A stretch of DNA of 64,000 nt from Entoloma clypeatum (GCA_963565915.1 OY751489.1:248001-312000), one strand, 5' to 3'. Numbered from the stretch's first letter, positions 23,696 to 35,504 are shown. A program made the numbers and translations. The notes: generated from the sequence alone by a model not told the origin.

Positions 23696-23818
23696 AAGAC
23701 ACCCGTTGAAATCAGCAACAGCATCGACCTCATCAGTCAAAAAACCCACCGAGTTCTCCGCTCCGTCTTCAATATAGCTACTCCATTCTTCCTCTATCTC
23801 TCCAACATCCTCCGCACC

Positions 23819-24181
23819 ATGTCCACCGCCACCACCACATCCACTGAAACCAACCCCGCTATCACTGCCCTCATGGGTGAAGCCCTCTCCATGAGAGACC
23901 AGATCCACGCGCTAGAAGCCTCACTCGCCGACATCCTGCATTGACAGATGCACATCCGCCTCCATTCTTTATCCGACCTCCCCGTCGCACCAACCCCCGA
24001 AGAGAAACAAATCCTCGGGAACTACACCCGTACGCTGGTCGTTGAAAACCGGCACATCCGACTAGCCGTCCGGAGTCTTGAGCTCGCCGTCGCCATCAAC
24101 GAAGAGCTAATAGACGATTGGAGCCTCAAGGAGAATGGCTCCTGGACAAACAACGACGATGCCGGAGGATGGGGACAATGA
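23819..24181 (+). pseudogene. Small extra ORF between pol and 3' LTR, with internal stop
   Basis: A frame of 121 codons starts at the ATG at 23819, with TGA at 23942-23944 and the same frame open on both sides. The product is Leu/Glu/Arg-rich, looks helical and could form a coiled coil; it has no zinc knuckle, signal peptide or membrane segment. It lies 123 bp after the pol stop and ends just before the polypurine tract. Its position recalls accessory or env-position ORFs of other LTR elements, but I recognise no family and infer no function. Again, CGA to TGA would explain the stop. Confidence 0.55.
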
Positions 24182-24202
24182 CTCTGTGAGGACACAGAGC
24201 TT

Positions 24203-24213
24203 GAGGAGGGGAA
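24203..24213 (+). other. Polypurine tract of the gypsy element
   Basis: GAGGAGGGGAA directly before the 3' LTR, the expected site for plus-strand DNA priming. Confidence 0.6.
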
Positions 24214-24215
24214 CA

Positions 24216-24603
24216 TGTTACGGACTTACCGGTTTGTATGTTACGCACTTTTCCCTTGCATTGTACCTTCGTTATTTCTTTGACTCATCGGACCGCTTAT
24301 TCATTTACCTTTACTCTACCATTCTCCTTTAGTATACTTCGCTCCCGCGCTGACTCGCACTCCGCAGTAGGGATTACTCAGTCCGCAGTCATCTGACTCA
24401 CTTCGCACTACCTTTCCGCAGTTACTGACTCATCCGCACTGCCTTCCGCAGCTACTGACTCACTCGCTACCGCTCGTAGCCAGTACTATATAAACCCCAT
24501 GTACCATAGCTACATTCCTTAGATTTAGCAATCACTTTGCTCTTCGCCTTTCCACTTCCTGCATACTCTGCCCAAACCTTGGAACGGTTTGTTAAGCATA
24601 ACA
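24216..24603 (+). repeat. Gypsy 3' LTR
   Basis: 388 bp, same ends as the 5' LTR, 385/388 identical by my comparison, followed by target duplication CCGAT. Confidence 0.95.
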
Positions 24604-25102
24604 CCGATCCACAGTCGCATTGTTCAATTTTGTCACCAATGTTGAACCTATGTCTGTAGTGGCCAATTGGGGTGTGGCTGGTGAGGCCACGGACCATTTG
24701 AGCCGTGAGGGATTGGGAATGGCCCACATCCTTAAGCCATGTACCGCCCTTGAGGTGGGACGGTTTCATGTGTTTGGCCCGGGCGTGGTCTTGGCGTCTG
24801 ACGCACGATCTCGGGAATTGGTAGTGGTGACCAACATACTTGGAGGACTGATACAAACTGTTCCAGTCGCTGAGCATGTCGTCCATGAATTGCTTCATGT
24901 TGAAGTCGAGGGATCTGGAGGCCGCCTCACCACACTCAATGCGAATCGAGGAGGCGAAGTCGTGCACTGCACGGTGAGGTTCAAAGGCATGATCTGAGCA
25001 ATCGGGAACATGGTGGAAGAAGACCTTGGATTTCAGACCAGGTTCCTCAAACCAAGGGGCCAGGTTACTGATGATAGCGAGCATCAACAAACCAGACCTG
25101 TG

Positions 25103-25480
25103 CTATGTAGCACTTGATAGCGCTGCATAGTGGTATAGCACTGTAGCATACATTATTTTGTTTGTAGTACTATGGAGTCCCATAGGGTTGCTACAGAATG
25201 CTACATAGCATACATTATTTCATTTGTAGCACTCTGGAGTCTCACATGGTTGCTACAGAATGCTCCATAGCATTATGCTTTTACTTCATAGCATCAGTGT
25301 CTCATTGTATAACATTACATAGCATAGAAGCAACACCTCATAGCATCAGTGACTCATTGTGTAACATTACATAGTGTAGAAGCAGCACTTCAGAGCATGA
25401 CCTTTCTGCTTTGGAGCACTCCATAGATATCCATTATTATATAGTACTGTAGCATTGCAGTAGGTGGTAGCCTACACTAG
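25103..25480. repeat. Left subterminal repeat region of the Plavaka-type element
   Basis: Many imperfect copies of CATAGCAT, TAGCACT and 'GTTGCTACAGAATGCT' (the last twice, near 25.19 and 25.25 kb). The region is AT-rich and noncoding. From 25480 to 25672 the sequence is AT-rich with (AATCA/ATCAAAT) runs and no gene. Confidence 0.6.
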
Positions 25481-25672
25481 CAAGATAGATAATTTCATCA
25501 ATCAGATCAAATATAGATATCATATCAAATCTAATCAAATCTAATCACTATTATTGATTCAAGATAAACTACGACACAAAGTGAAATAATCAGTCCAAAA
25601 TAATCATTGCGGGAAATTTCTCAGCTGGTTCCCGATTTAATAAAGCCCTGTCAAAATCAAAGTTATCAAATA

Positions 25673-28668
25673 TCACGATAGCATGAGTTGAAATACATAC
25701 ATGCCAGCCTCATGCCATGCTTTCTGATTGATAACAAATTTGTTGTAATGATATTGGTCCTTCGCGTCCTGCAATAGCCTCACGGTATCGTTGAGCGATT
25801 GATATGCAGTGCGATAAAGAGCACCTCGAAATTCAATCTTGCGCTCCCGGCCAGTTGTCCATTCATCAAGACAATTTCTTATCTATACAATGATCAGTAA
25901 CCTGAGTTTGGAATAGAATTTGGAATTACGCAAGTCGCAGCCAAGACAATGGCTCGGCTAGGGATTCTGTTCTCAAACCAGACACGACCAACCGAATCGG
26001 GCTTCTCATAGTAAAAACGGATACACAGGTCTCGAAGTGCAGGGTGTGCCCAGTTTTCTGTTCGATTCTATAAAAATATGTTATCACTGTTCACAAAAGG
26101 AATTGGTAGTCATGGTTATACTTCTTCGTCTTTTCCGTTCTGAAGATAAAAGGCATTGCGAATGAGGTGGATTACGTTCCGTTCAATATTCTCATATGCT
26201 TGGAGTTGGTTGTGGCTGTCGTCCTCCAGAAAATCGGCATAATGTCGCTTAACAATTTCTCTCGCTACATCCTTCATCCTACCACGCCATGTTGAACCTT
26301 CCTTGAATACCTGAGGTCTTGCATGAACACAGTCTCCAATGAGCAAAGGGAAAAAACTCACGACGATGTTCATGTTTCGATCCTGGCTATATCCTGGTTG
26401 CAATACATCATAACCATGTCAAGAGCAACAAATGAAATAAAGAACAAACCCTCTTCAAGAATATCACCATTATCTTGATGTTCATTAATGCATTCCTTGA
26501 GGATATTTGCAGCTTCGTGCAAGTCATTCTGGCGCTCTGGAAATGGGGCGATCGTAGCGAGATGAAGTTGATAAACATATTTCGCCTGCGTGAGCACAAC
26601 CTTCCACCCTGCAGGATAGTACGTCAGAGTATCAGGGGTCAACTGTTTTGGTCCTCTTGAGCCACGGAAGGCACGTTTGGTTTCAATGATCTCCTCATCT
26701 TCCTCTTTGTCGACATCATCCAGATCTGCAGCAGCCTGGGCGTTAGCATGGTGATGTAGCATATCCACGTTTGGAGCACGTGTTGCATGGTTTCTCTTCC
26801 TATGTGCGGCAACGATATCTTCCCCATCAGATTTGTCACCCCCGTTGTTGTTGTTGTCATTGTGGATAAAGTCATCGCCACCCTGTCATACACGATTGTT
26901 AGGTTGAAACTTTATCCCGAATCATGCAACGGACGGTCCGGACCTCTTGTTGTGGCTCATCATCATCGTCGTCCTGTCTAGATGCCCCATCTGCAGTTCG
27001 GTGTTCAGCTCCATCATGAACTCGCACCTGGGCAGAGCTGCTCGCAGATGCCGGGACCATACGATGTGGAGCTTCACGTCGATGAAGAGTTTCAATAGCC
27101 AAACGTTCATCCTCATCGGGAGATGCTTCATCCATGGCTGCTGAAAGTAAGTTGAGGTGAATAGCAAAAACTATTTGGGATGTACTTACACTCGATATTC
27201 TCAATATGTTCGGGCTCACTATCGGGAACAATTTCTTGCTGGTTTTTGGAATGCATTGTATGGTTTGCGTGATGGCCTAGTTGATGGATGTTAGAGACAA
27301 TAAGGGTGCCAGCTGGACGAGTCTACCTATTGCGGGATGAGGCCCAAATTTGGCAAGGCCAGCATCATTGAAACCATAGCGTGAACCTGCTTTTGCATGG
27401 GCAAATCCAGGCTTCAGATGGGACTCACATGGTGAGAGTGGCGAGGCAGGATGTGGGGAAGCTTCTTCATCCTCGGAAGTTAACGGTACACGATTGGCCT
27501 GTTCAGACATTAGTTTTGACAACTCTCTGGAAAGTGAAACTTACCTTTCGTCGAGAGCTTTGCTGTCGCTTTGGAGGAGGGGCCATATCATTCTCCAAGA
27601 TGTCCTCCGGGATCGCGTGGGCAGGTTTGCGCTTGTTGCTGCCCCGCTCAAGGTCAGGACGAATATTTTCGCCAACCTTCCTAAGTTGTGCCACAGCTCC
27701 TCCTATTCCACGAGAAGACCGCACAGGTCGGCCATTTCCATTGACAGTCGCTGTCGGGCGCGTGAGATACTGGCACATTCGCAGGAGTGTCATACCTTCA
27801 TCCATGGGAACATCGGCATTGCCCCCCGACTTTGCAACACTGGGACTTGTTGGTTGCAGTTGCGGTTGTGGTTGCAATTTCCGTTTCGACTGGCGAGACG
27901 TGGCCACAGAACGACCAGGACCTGCTGCTTTCGCAGCACCTCGAGTCATTGCACCACAACGCGAAGTCAACCAGTTGTGTGGATCCAATTTAACTAAGTA
28001 CTGAAAATGTAAATATTTGTCTGATCAGTATAAGCGGTGTCATAAACGAACCTGAAAATACACAAACATGAAGGCGTGGACCGCAAATGGTTCAAAAGTT
28101 TCCCGAAAGTTCCTAAGGGCCACCAGAAAACGAGGAGTGAAGCTACATGTTTCATGATATTGGATCAATAGATAGACATGAAATACAAAAATTAGTCAAG
28201 TACGACTTGGAATGAACCCACACCAGGGGAATAAACAGTACTTGTGGCTAATAAACAGCCGTTAGACGACAAAAGAAGGAAAAGTAGAAGACGAACCTGC
28301 ATCGACATGAAGATGATGCTCCCCATTACATGCAGTAACGGGAATGCCTTGCGAACACAGGGAATATGCAAGACGGCCCATAGATAAATCAGCATGGTCG
28401 ACTCGGTTATTGGCATACGTGACAGCTTGCAAAGCAGCTGAGAGTCGACGTCTCGCAGCACGCCTTACTCTCCGAGATTGTTGTTGTTGTGTCCAAGCAT
28501 TATACATAAGACATTTGGCCTTCTCGAAATCCATAAGACCCTGTTTGTCGAGTAACAGAGTTAGTTCGGAATGAGTAAAAAATCGGATGGCAAAATTAAA
28601 GTACATTGGTAGGAATAGTTGAACAGGCCTGGGATGATGAAGGCATTTGTACAATTCTGTAATGCCAT
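25673..28668 (-). CDS. DUF6532-type protein, multi-exon
   Basis: Spliced minus-strand gene (possibly two) of unknown function. The C-terminal two thirds match the DUF6532 pattern I know from Agaricomycetes: YYPAGWK...Q-A-K-Y...LHLATIAPFP (about 26.57 kb), a region with KDVAREIVKRHY, then NWAHPALRDLCIRFYY and, after a short intron, the final exon with TGA at 25673-25675. The middle (27.5-28.0 kb) is a basic, low-complexity nuclear-looking segment. Upstream exons (28.2-28.67 kb) include a Q/R-rich stretch; the ATG at 28668 is my best start. It is divergent from the transposase gene 125 bp away. DUF6532 genes are abundant near transposons in these fungi, so a role in the element is possible but unproven. 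Exon limits are approximate. Confidence 0.6.
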
Positions 28669-28792
28669 GAGCCTGAGTGTGAGTCGTGTGGAGGAAGTTG
28701 ACGCACTACAAGGTGGATGATTGAGAGTTGATTGTTATGAAAGTGAGTCGACGTTTACCAAGTAATAATAAAATCACCTGACCTCTTCAATC

Positions 28793-31700
28793 ATGCCACT
28801 GCGTCAGTACTGCCCAACTTGTGGCCGACCGTTCAAAGATGTAATGTCTCTACTCAAACACATGAACAATCCATTCTGCCTTTGTCGATCTCAAACTATG
28901 CACCCCCTTCCAGAGCCCCTCAATTCAGAGCAAACAATGCAGAATCGAGAACACTCGCCGGTTAACTCTCTCTCTCAGGTGCCGATTGATGCAACTCTGA
29001 GTGCCCCTCCCATTGAGGTTTCTGGCGATACGGTTTGGATTGGAAGTGAAGAGGACAGCATGGATGTCGACTCTGACTCTCCTGATCCGACGTCAGTTGA
29101 AGGGTATCCCGGTGCTGCACGAATATGTGGACGGGGAGGGACGTTCATGGAGAATTTCGACTTGGATGACTTTGCAGAATTCCGCGAAGACCTTCCATAC
29201 TACCCCTTTGCCTCACGAGATGAGTGGGAACTCGCGTCCTTTCTTCTGCGCTCAAATCTTAGCATGGCCATGCTTGATGAGTTCCTGAAGCTCGGAATGG
29301 TGAGTACTTTTCCAATGGATTGTATTTTGTCTGAAATGGCTTTCTAGATTCGACGTCTTTCATTATCATTCATGTCTGCGAAAGCGTTACGCAGCCAGGC
29401 TGAGCTACTCCCATCAGGACCAAAATGGAAAAGCAAGCATTGGAAAACCAGGGTTCCAACGAAGAAGCCCCTTCAACTCCTTTACCGAGATCCCATCGAG
29501 TGTCTGCAGTCCATTTTAGAAAGCCCGCTCATCAGCGACGCTCTCAAACTCGCCCCATTTCAGCTATTTAAGACAGCAGAAAAGACTACTCGAATCTTCA
29601 CGGACTGGTTATCAGGTGATACTGCATGGTCAATGCAGGTGTGTCTATGTTCAAGTTATCCAAATTTGACATCAATACCTTATCCATTGTCTGTCAGGAT
29701 GCGCTTCCTCCAGGCGCAATGCTGTTGGGCACGATTCTCTCATCAGACAAGACACAAGTGTCGGTTATGACAGGCCATCGACAGGCTTATCCATTACTCA
29801 TCAGCCTCGCCAATCTGGACATGGATTTTCGCATGAAATCCTCGAACCGGGCCTTCCTTCTCCTTGCGTTCCTCCCAATCCCGAAGTTCATCGCGAATAA
29901 GAAACACTGCGGCGTTCTCCACGCTCGTTTGACGCATGAATGCCTAGATTTCATTGTAGAGCCTCTGAAAACTGCAGCAAAGATCGGAATCATGATGCGA
30001 GATCCTGTCGGCAATGTTCGATACTGTTTTACGCCACTCGCCTCCTATATTGCCGACACTCCTGAAGCAGCGCTCCTCTCTGGCGTAGGAGGACAAACAT
30101 CGTCGATCACGATGGCATCCTACAAACAATTCGGCGATCCCTTCCGTCACGAACCACGAACTGCAACTAAAACATTAGCTCAGTTAGCACGTGTTGAAGC
30201 CAGGGTTGACCCATGGGACCTCCCGAATTATATGAAGAGGATTAAGACATTGGGTTTTCGCTTGAATGGCGTCCATCTCCCATTCTGGCGGGATTGGCCT
30301 CTATCTGATCCTTCACAATTCCTGACACCAGAACCTCTGCATCACTGGCACAAATTCTTTTGGGATCACGACGCCAAATGGTGTATTCAAGTTGCTGGTG
30401 CTGCTGAAATCGATTTCCGTTTTGTGATCTTACAGCCACACACAGGCTTTCGACACTTCTCCGGAGGAATCTCGACTCTGAAACAGGTCACAGGTCGCGA
30501 GCATCGAGATATTCAGCGGTATATCGTTGCTCTCATCGCGGGGGCTGTTCCAAAGGAATTTCTTACTGCGGTTCGTGCTCTGATGGATTTCCGATACCTT
30601 GCACAAGCACGAGTAATCGACGACAAAACCTGTGTCAAGATCCAAGATGCTTTGCGCGAATTCCACAATTTCAAGGATGCGATTATCAAAGCTGAAGGTC
30701 GCCGTGGAAAGAAGGGAAATACACTTGACCACTGGTACATCCCAAAGCTCGAGTTCCTCCAAAGTGTCGTCACAAGTATCCTCGCAAACGGCGTGCCAAT
30801 CCAGTGGACGGCCGACATCACTGAGCATTGCCACGTCACTGAAGTGAAGGATCCCTTATGCACAACGAACTTCCAAGACTATGAGCTGCAAATCTGCAGG
30901 TATCTTGATCGAAGGGACAAATGCCACCGCTTTGATCTCGCGACTGCAATGCGTGAGGCAGGAATCAGTGGGTCCCACATCGCCGTTGATACAGATCTTG
31001 ATAGAGACGAACCTGACGACGACGGTACTTCTGATCTTTTGGAACATATTGATCCTGTTTCGCGTTTGGTGGGCACAACTCGCGGGACAGTTGACTATTT
31101 CACAGAAGCTTCAAAATTGGAGCAGGGATTGAAGCCTGGCATGCCGCTCCCATATCGTACATTTACTGACACCCAGGTTGGATTTCACCTCAACTACCGC
31201 GCAAGCTTCAATCGTGTGACCGTGGACGAAGTGTCGTCGAAATACAAGTTGCCTGACCTGTCAGCCGCCCTTACTGAATATGTCACTCAAACTCGGTCTG
31301 GCACCGATCTTTTCACTGTTGGCGGGCGACGAGCGGCTGTTCGAACTAACCAACAACTCCCATTCTCTCACCTTGAAGTCTGGACAAAATTTCGCTTGCA
31401 GTCAAAAGCATACCACGCCCCCCATGAATTGTTACCTCCGAAGACGATAAACGCGGCCCCACCATGCCAGTTATGGCCCTATGGCTATTCAGATCCCGTG
31501 GTTTACAACACAGACCCTGAGCAGCAATGGCCGTACAGTGGAATTTCAGGTATTTACTAGGCATCTCCCTTGATGTGTTTACCTCTTCACATAACGTCCA
31601 GGACACCATGTCGGTCAAGTCGCGCTTATATTCAGAATTGTTCCGACTACAACACAACTCCCCGACCGCTTTTTGACTTATATCTACCGCTTCGACGTCG

Positions 31701-31981
31701 TGCCTCAACTCAATCCTGTCTTTTCAGGTTCACGGACCAAAAGAAGTTCCTGCCCAGAACAATCTTCGTCAATGTATATCCTAAAGAGAGCCATAAGGGC
31801 AGATAAAACACGTACGGGCGGCATTGTACCACTACAACAGATCCGGGAAGTCGTCGACTTGGTGCCACGATTTGGAGCAGAAGCTGAGCGACGTCTCACA
31901 AAGGCAAACAGCCTCGAGTACAGTGCTGAATTTTGGTTAAACAAGTACTTTGATAAGGAATTGTTCTTCGCCCTCAATTAA
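28793..31981 (+). CDS. Plavaka transposase, apparently intact
   Basis: Transposase of the Plavaka family, thought to belong to the CACTA/EnSpm-like DDE transposons. The N-terminus has a C2H2-like finger (CPTCGRPF...LLKHMNNPFC). Family blocks follow in order: YYPFASRDEWELASFLL, LSMAMLDEFLKL, GPKWKSK, then LGTILSSDKTQVSVMTGHRQAYP, FRHFSGGI, WTADITEHCHVTEVKDP and a C-terminal VVDLVPRFG. Four exons join through short introns: about 28793-29298, 29347-29637, 29698-31551 and from about 31608 to the TAA at 31979-31981; a further small intron near 31.73 kb is likely. I see no stop or frameshift, so the element could still be active. The start ATG at 28793 opens directly on the finger. I did not assign the catalytic acidic residues individually. 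Confidence 0.88.
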
Positions 31982-32469
31982 TTGGCTTTCTGGGTAAATT
32001 CATCCTCGCGTGCAGGGATTGTCAGGCAGACTTCGTTCAGAATAGACCGACGCATACAATGTAATATAACACTAGTACTACATATTCTGACATAATCAAA
32101 ACCTACCTCAGTCAGACATCGATAAGGCCATGCCGACGACTGTTTGCCCAAACGGACAAACAGCCCCGCTCGCAAGTCCCCATCTCTTCCAGGGTCTGTC
32201 GCTTTGACCGATCGTTTATCAAGGTCTAGGCCGTCGTTGGTGATGTCACGAAGCCCCATCGTTTCTTCCCCGGAACCGCTGCACTGTGTGAAACCAGGTG
32301 TTACTAGTAATCAGAGGCAAAGATCATACCTACGGTTGTTTCAACCACACCCTAAGCGACCGGGATCCCCTCGATGACCAGCAGCGCAGCCCGAACTCAT
32401 TCTCGGACTCAATCCCCACCGCCCCACAACCTCACTCCTCCCCACGCAAGCGTCTCATCCTGAAGAAGT

Positions 32470-33840
32470 CGGGCTGGGCATGCTCAGAACGGACTTGGCA
32501 GCGAGAAGCAACGTGGCAACGATCTCTCCGATATCACACGATGCCTTCACTGCTGCCAAGCCAACTCTCATTTTCTTCTTCTTCTCCACCAAGATCTCGC
32601 CAATGCTGTGGTCCGAGTCGGTCGAGGGTCCATAATAAATATCGAATCCCTTGGTTCTCGCCGTCCCAGGGGCACCGGAATTTGGAGAAGTCACGAACGT
32701 CCCTCCGTTGCACTAGCCAGTCCCTCAAGCGGCCGGATTGTTGGAGGTAAAGGGGGGACGATAGCCAGTATCGGGATGGAAAGGAAGGATTTGAAGCAAA
32801 AGGCCAAGGATGACAAGAAGAATACGAAGGGTGTTCCTGAGGGGCTTCATCACTGCTGTTGCCGTCGTCATTATGGCGTGCGTACGCCAACCCCCCTTTC
32901 CCTTGAGCGGAACACGACTCTAATTGGGCAAATGATTTCCAGCAAACAGCTCATTGTTATGTTTGGTCTCGGCGCCCTGAACCGCGTGCTACAGCCAGAA
33001 ACGACACTGGACAAAATAGAGTTCGTTTTACAACACCCGTTTACCGATAGCCATTTCCACACTACCGTGATCGCCTTCAGTGCTCTTGTGTTTTTGTCCT
33101 GCTGAGAGTTATTTTAAGCAGTACTCCTTCATTTACCGAATGCCTGAGTCCCTAATCGTTGCTTGCGTTTTGACCTTTACGTTTCCAATCATCTGCGCCA
33201 TGGGCGTGTATTCTGACTATCCTTTTTTTGAGAATTCACAGTCCTATCTGGAGGCTGGGACAGAGAAGGCGTCGAGATTCTGGGTGCCGTGCCCATTGCC
33301 ACCGGCTCGTCGTTCGTTCAGTTCCCCATTCGCTCCTCGAACTCGACATATTTCCGACGGACCACATCGACTGCAGCAATCCCTCTTCGTGAGGTATCAT
33401 TTTGATGTGGATTTGTCCCATTTCAGCCTCGGGTGTACATGCTCATCGACCCGCTCCAGCCTTCAAACCAAGAGCTACAAACGCTCTTCCGTCCAAAGAA
33501 TGCGTTTTGGACCATCAAATTCAAACAAAAAAAATACTAACCTCATCGTGTCTAGCTCCTGAACCTCTTAGGATCCCCCAATCGGAGTTCTCCCGCGCCA
33601 GTTTCGATTCGCTCGACTGAGATCCTTCTCAACACTCCGATCAACATGGGCACCGGAATATTCGGTGCCCAGGCAAAACTGTTCGACGCATTTGAGTGCA
33701 CCGTACATTCTATCATATTCACTTGCGCTGTTACACCCACGTCTGGTGATTTCCTTGCTCCTCCCGTCACCAGCGAACAACAAGACATTTGTGGAGCTCA
33801 CATGCTTGTCCCGGCCCCGGCGCCACCATCTGGCTAGAGA
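32470..33840 (+). pseudogene. Decayed multi-exon gene, possibly a membrane transporter, inside the Plavaka-type element
   Basis: Pieces of protein-like sequence appear in changing plus-strand frames: a segment at about 32.5-32.63 kb (SNVATISPISHDAF), a hydrophobic block at about 32.83-33.2 kb (FGLGALNRVLQ...HPFTDSHFHT...IYRMPESLIVA), and VEILGAVPIATGSSFVQFP near 33.27 kb. The hydrophobic helices and the G-(x)2-VP pattern faintly resemble SulP/SLC26 anion transporters, but this is weak. Several stops and frame changes are not resolved by introns I can place, so I treat it as broken. It could be a captured host gene fragment carried by the transposon. Other readings, including an unrelated family, are open. 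Confidence 0.3.
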
Positions 33841-33854
33841 ACATACATAGCCAA

Positions 33855-34160
33855 CGGTTGATCATCACTTGTATGCCCTCAATGCCTTTTAGTCGTAGGT
33901 CGCGAGGTTGATTTTTCGATTGGGACCGCCCGCACTCGTCGACCCGCTGATCATCGTTTGTATACCCTCAACCTCTTTCAGTCATTGATTATCTTTTGTA
34001 TACTCTCAACCTCTTTCTGTGGTTGGTCATCGTTTGTGCACTCCAAACTCAAATCGTTGATCATCGTTTGTACATCCTCAACCTCTTTCAGTCATTGGTC
34101 ATCGTTTGTCCACTTTCAACCCAATCGTTGATCATCGTTTGTACACCCTCTTTCAGTCCC
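33855..34160. repeat. Minisatellite, ~40-bp unit, about 6-7 diverged copies
   Basis: Repeated unit built on TTGATCATCGTTTGTA, then C(C/T)CTCAACCTCTTT and CAGTCATTG. Unit length varies from about 33 to 48 bp. It ends a few bases before the ATG of the next candidate gene, so it may sit in its promoter or 5' UTR. Confidence 0.8.
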
Positions 34161-34172
34161 AACTGCCACATC

Positions 34173-34980
34173 ATGTCGCGTCAAATCCAACAGTGAGTAA
34201 TTCTTCCGTTCGGTTGCCGTTTTCGCGATTCATTTCTCTCCCCAAGCGGTATCGTCCTTTGGAGAGTGCCGTGCCTTTCACGGGCCGACAAGTCTTTGAC
34301 TTCCGGACGGCTGGGGTGGTTCATTGACACATACAGTGCGCTGCTGAACAAGGTAGGTACCACGGACCTTGTATATCAGTGAGTTTTCAATGCTCTTTCG
34401 CTTTCGGCGGTTTTTACGGGTGTTGGGACAGCGGGGGGAACCATAGCAATGGCGAAAAACACCACACGGTCAGAGGCTATGACTCCTCGGGCTGGCATTC
34501 ATTTGCCGCCCATTTCGACGAACCGACGGGTAAACCCGACGTTCTCTTTTTATACAATGTCGATACGACCTTGAAGAGGAGGTTCGAGGAGTTTACTGCG
34601 GATGAAGGGGGCGCTACGATAATAAGGACCACGTACAAAAGGCGCCACGAGAAGTACCTCCCGATAGATAAGATTATACGTGGTGAGTTTGTTTCAAACT
34701 TCCCCGTTTTCTGCGTCTGACTGCTCCCACTCATTTCAGTGGAACAGGGTCGAGTTTACTATAGCCCATGATAAGTATATACACTCCCACCTCCTTTTTC
34801 ACCCCTTATGGGTCCGAACCCGATAGCTTACTACTACAAAGCCCCCTCGTCAACATATAGTCGTGAGTCAATAACGTCTGCAGCGTCACTAGGCTCGCTT
34901 ATCCGTCTTTTCAGTTGTGGCTGGAGTCGTGCCACAGGACTATCCAAGCAAGCGCACGGCATTGCATGACAGGACTAAAA
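34173..34980 (+). CDS. Hypothetical small spliced gene
   Basis: Candidate gene. ATG at 34173 gives a very short first exon ending at GTGAGT. Later exons follow near 34250-34330 and 34395-34680. The best piece is 34482-34680, about 65 codons of ordinary, hydrophilic protein (GWHSFAAHF..., FLYNVDTTLKRRFEEF, YLPIDKIIRG), followed by a proper donor and a further acceptor at about 34738. I do not recognise the family: no signal peptide, membrane segment or zinc site. It lies within the Plavaka-type element, so it is potential cargo. Exon chaining before 34.4 kb and after 34.74 kb is uncertain. Confidence 0.35.
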
Positions 34981-35504
34981 ACCTACCGTTATCATGTATG
35001 TTTTCTCGTCCGACTAAAGAGCTGCCGAGCATACTGACATCTATCCTACTATACCGGTGTTCTCCCAGCCAACGTGCCTAGCAACAATGCCCCACGGTTC
35101 CAGTGTTGATACGCCGCTTTCGTCCACGTCCTATGGTTTCTGGTTCACGACGTCTCACGTTAAGCATGGCCGACATGTTTGATACTGTGTTTTCTCTCCT
35201 CGCCGTTCAGTGTATGTCTTCCCTCAAACCTAGTGTTCACAGTGTGCGCTACTTTGTTCACAGACTTCACCCCTTCCCCCCATTACCGTGCAAGGTGCGC
35301 GCAGCCAAATCAGGCCCATTTAATTGAGATGTATGGCTATGCGGCCCACTGCGGGGCTGCCACCTTCCTCCGTGAATTCTGTAGATATACCTTGTTGTGT
35401 ACTGTTAGATAATGAACCATGAGTATTTCCCAGAAATAAAAAATAAAAATAAAAAAACACCTCTTCCTTCGTGGTGTACACTGAGAGTGTCAACCTATAG
35501 AATT
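34981..35504. other. No gene recognised
   Basis: Short C/T-rich frames without a domain; an A-rich tract (about 35437-35458) lies near the end. Possibly the 3' part of the preceding hypothetical gene. Confidence 0.4.

Larger units (their letters stand above)
17543..24603 (+). mobile_element. Full-length Ty3/gypsy chromovirus, TSD CCGAT
   Basis: Complete LTR retrotransposon of 7,061 bp including a later solo-LTR insertion. The LTRs are 388 bp each (TGTTACGG..CATAACA), differ at three transition sites, and are flanked by a perfect CCGAT duplication (17538-17542, 24604-24608). Internal order: gag with two zinc knuckles; pol with protease, RT, RNase H, zinc-binding and DDE integrase and a C-terminal chromodomain; then a small extra ORF. 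A purine-rich tract (about 24203-24213) precedes the 3' LTR. It is inserted in the LINE RNase H/C-terminal region. The near-identical LTRs indicate a recent insertion, yet the coding regions carry several nonsense changes, a probable frameshift and a solo LTR, so this copy is not autonomous. Confidence 0.95.
16836..25102 (-). pseudogene. LINE RNase H and C-terminal part, interrupted twice
   Basis: C-terminal half of a LINE polyprotein read on the minus strand: an RNase H portion (VFFHHV near 25.0 kb), the motif HLKGG, then a Cys-rich CDCG...HIFYKC region and a FLRNTPIWDVF tail ending in TGA at 16836-16838. The frame stays open across both later insertions once each element and one copy of its target duplication are ignored: the gypsy element (17543-24603) and the solo LTR (16937-17394). 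This shows the coding frame was intact when they landed. The 5' side stops at about 25102, where Plavaka-type terminal sequence starts. Together with 35696-36882 it covers RT to RNase H, but the two pieces overlap. Confidence 0.8.

Noticed and set aside
33855..34160. CRISPR-like array
   Set aside because: Units are diverged and variable in length without unique spacers; eukaryotic minisatellite fits.
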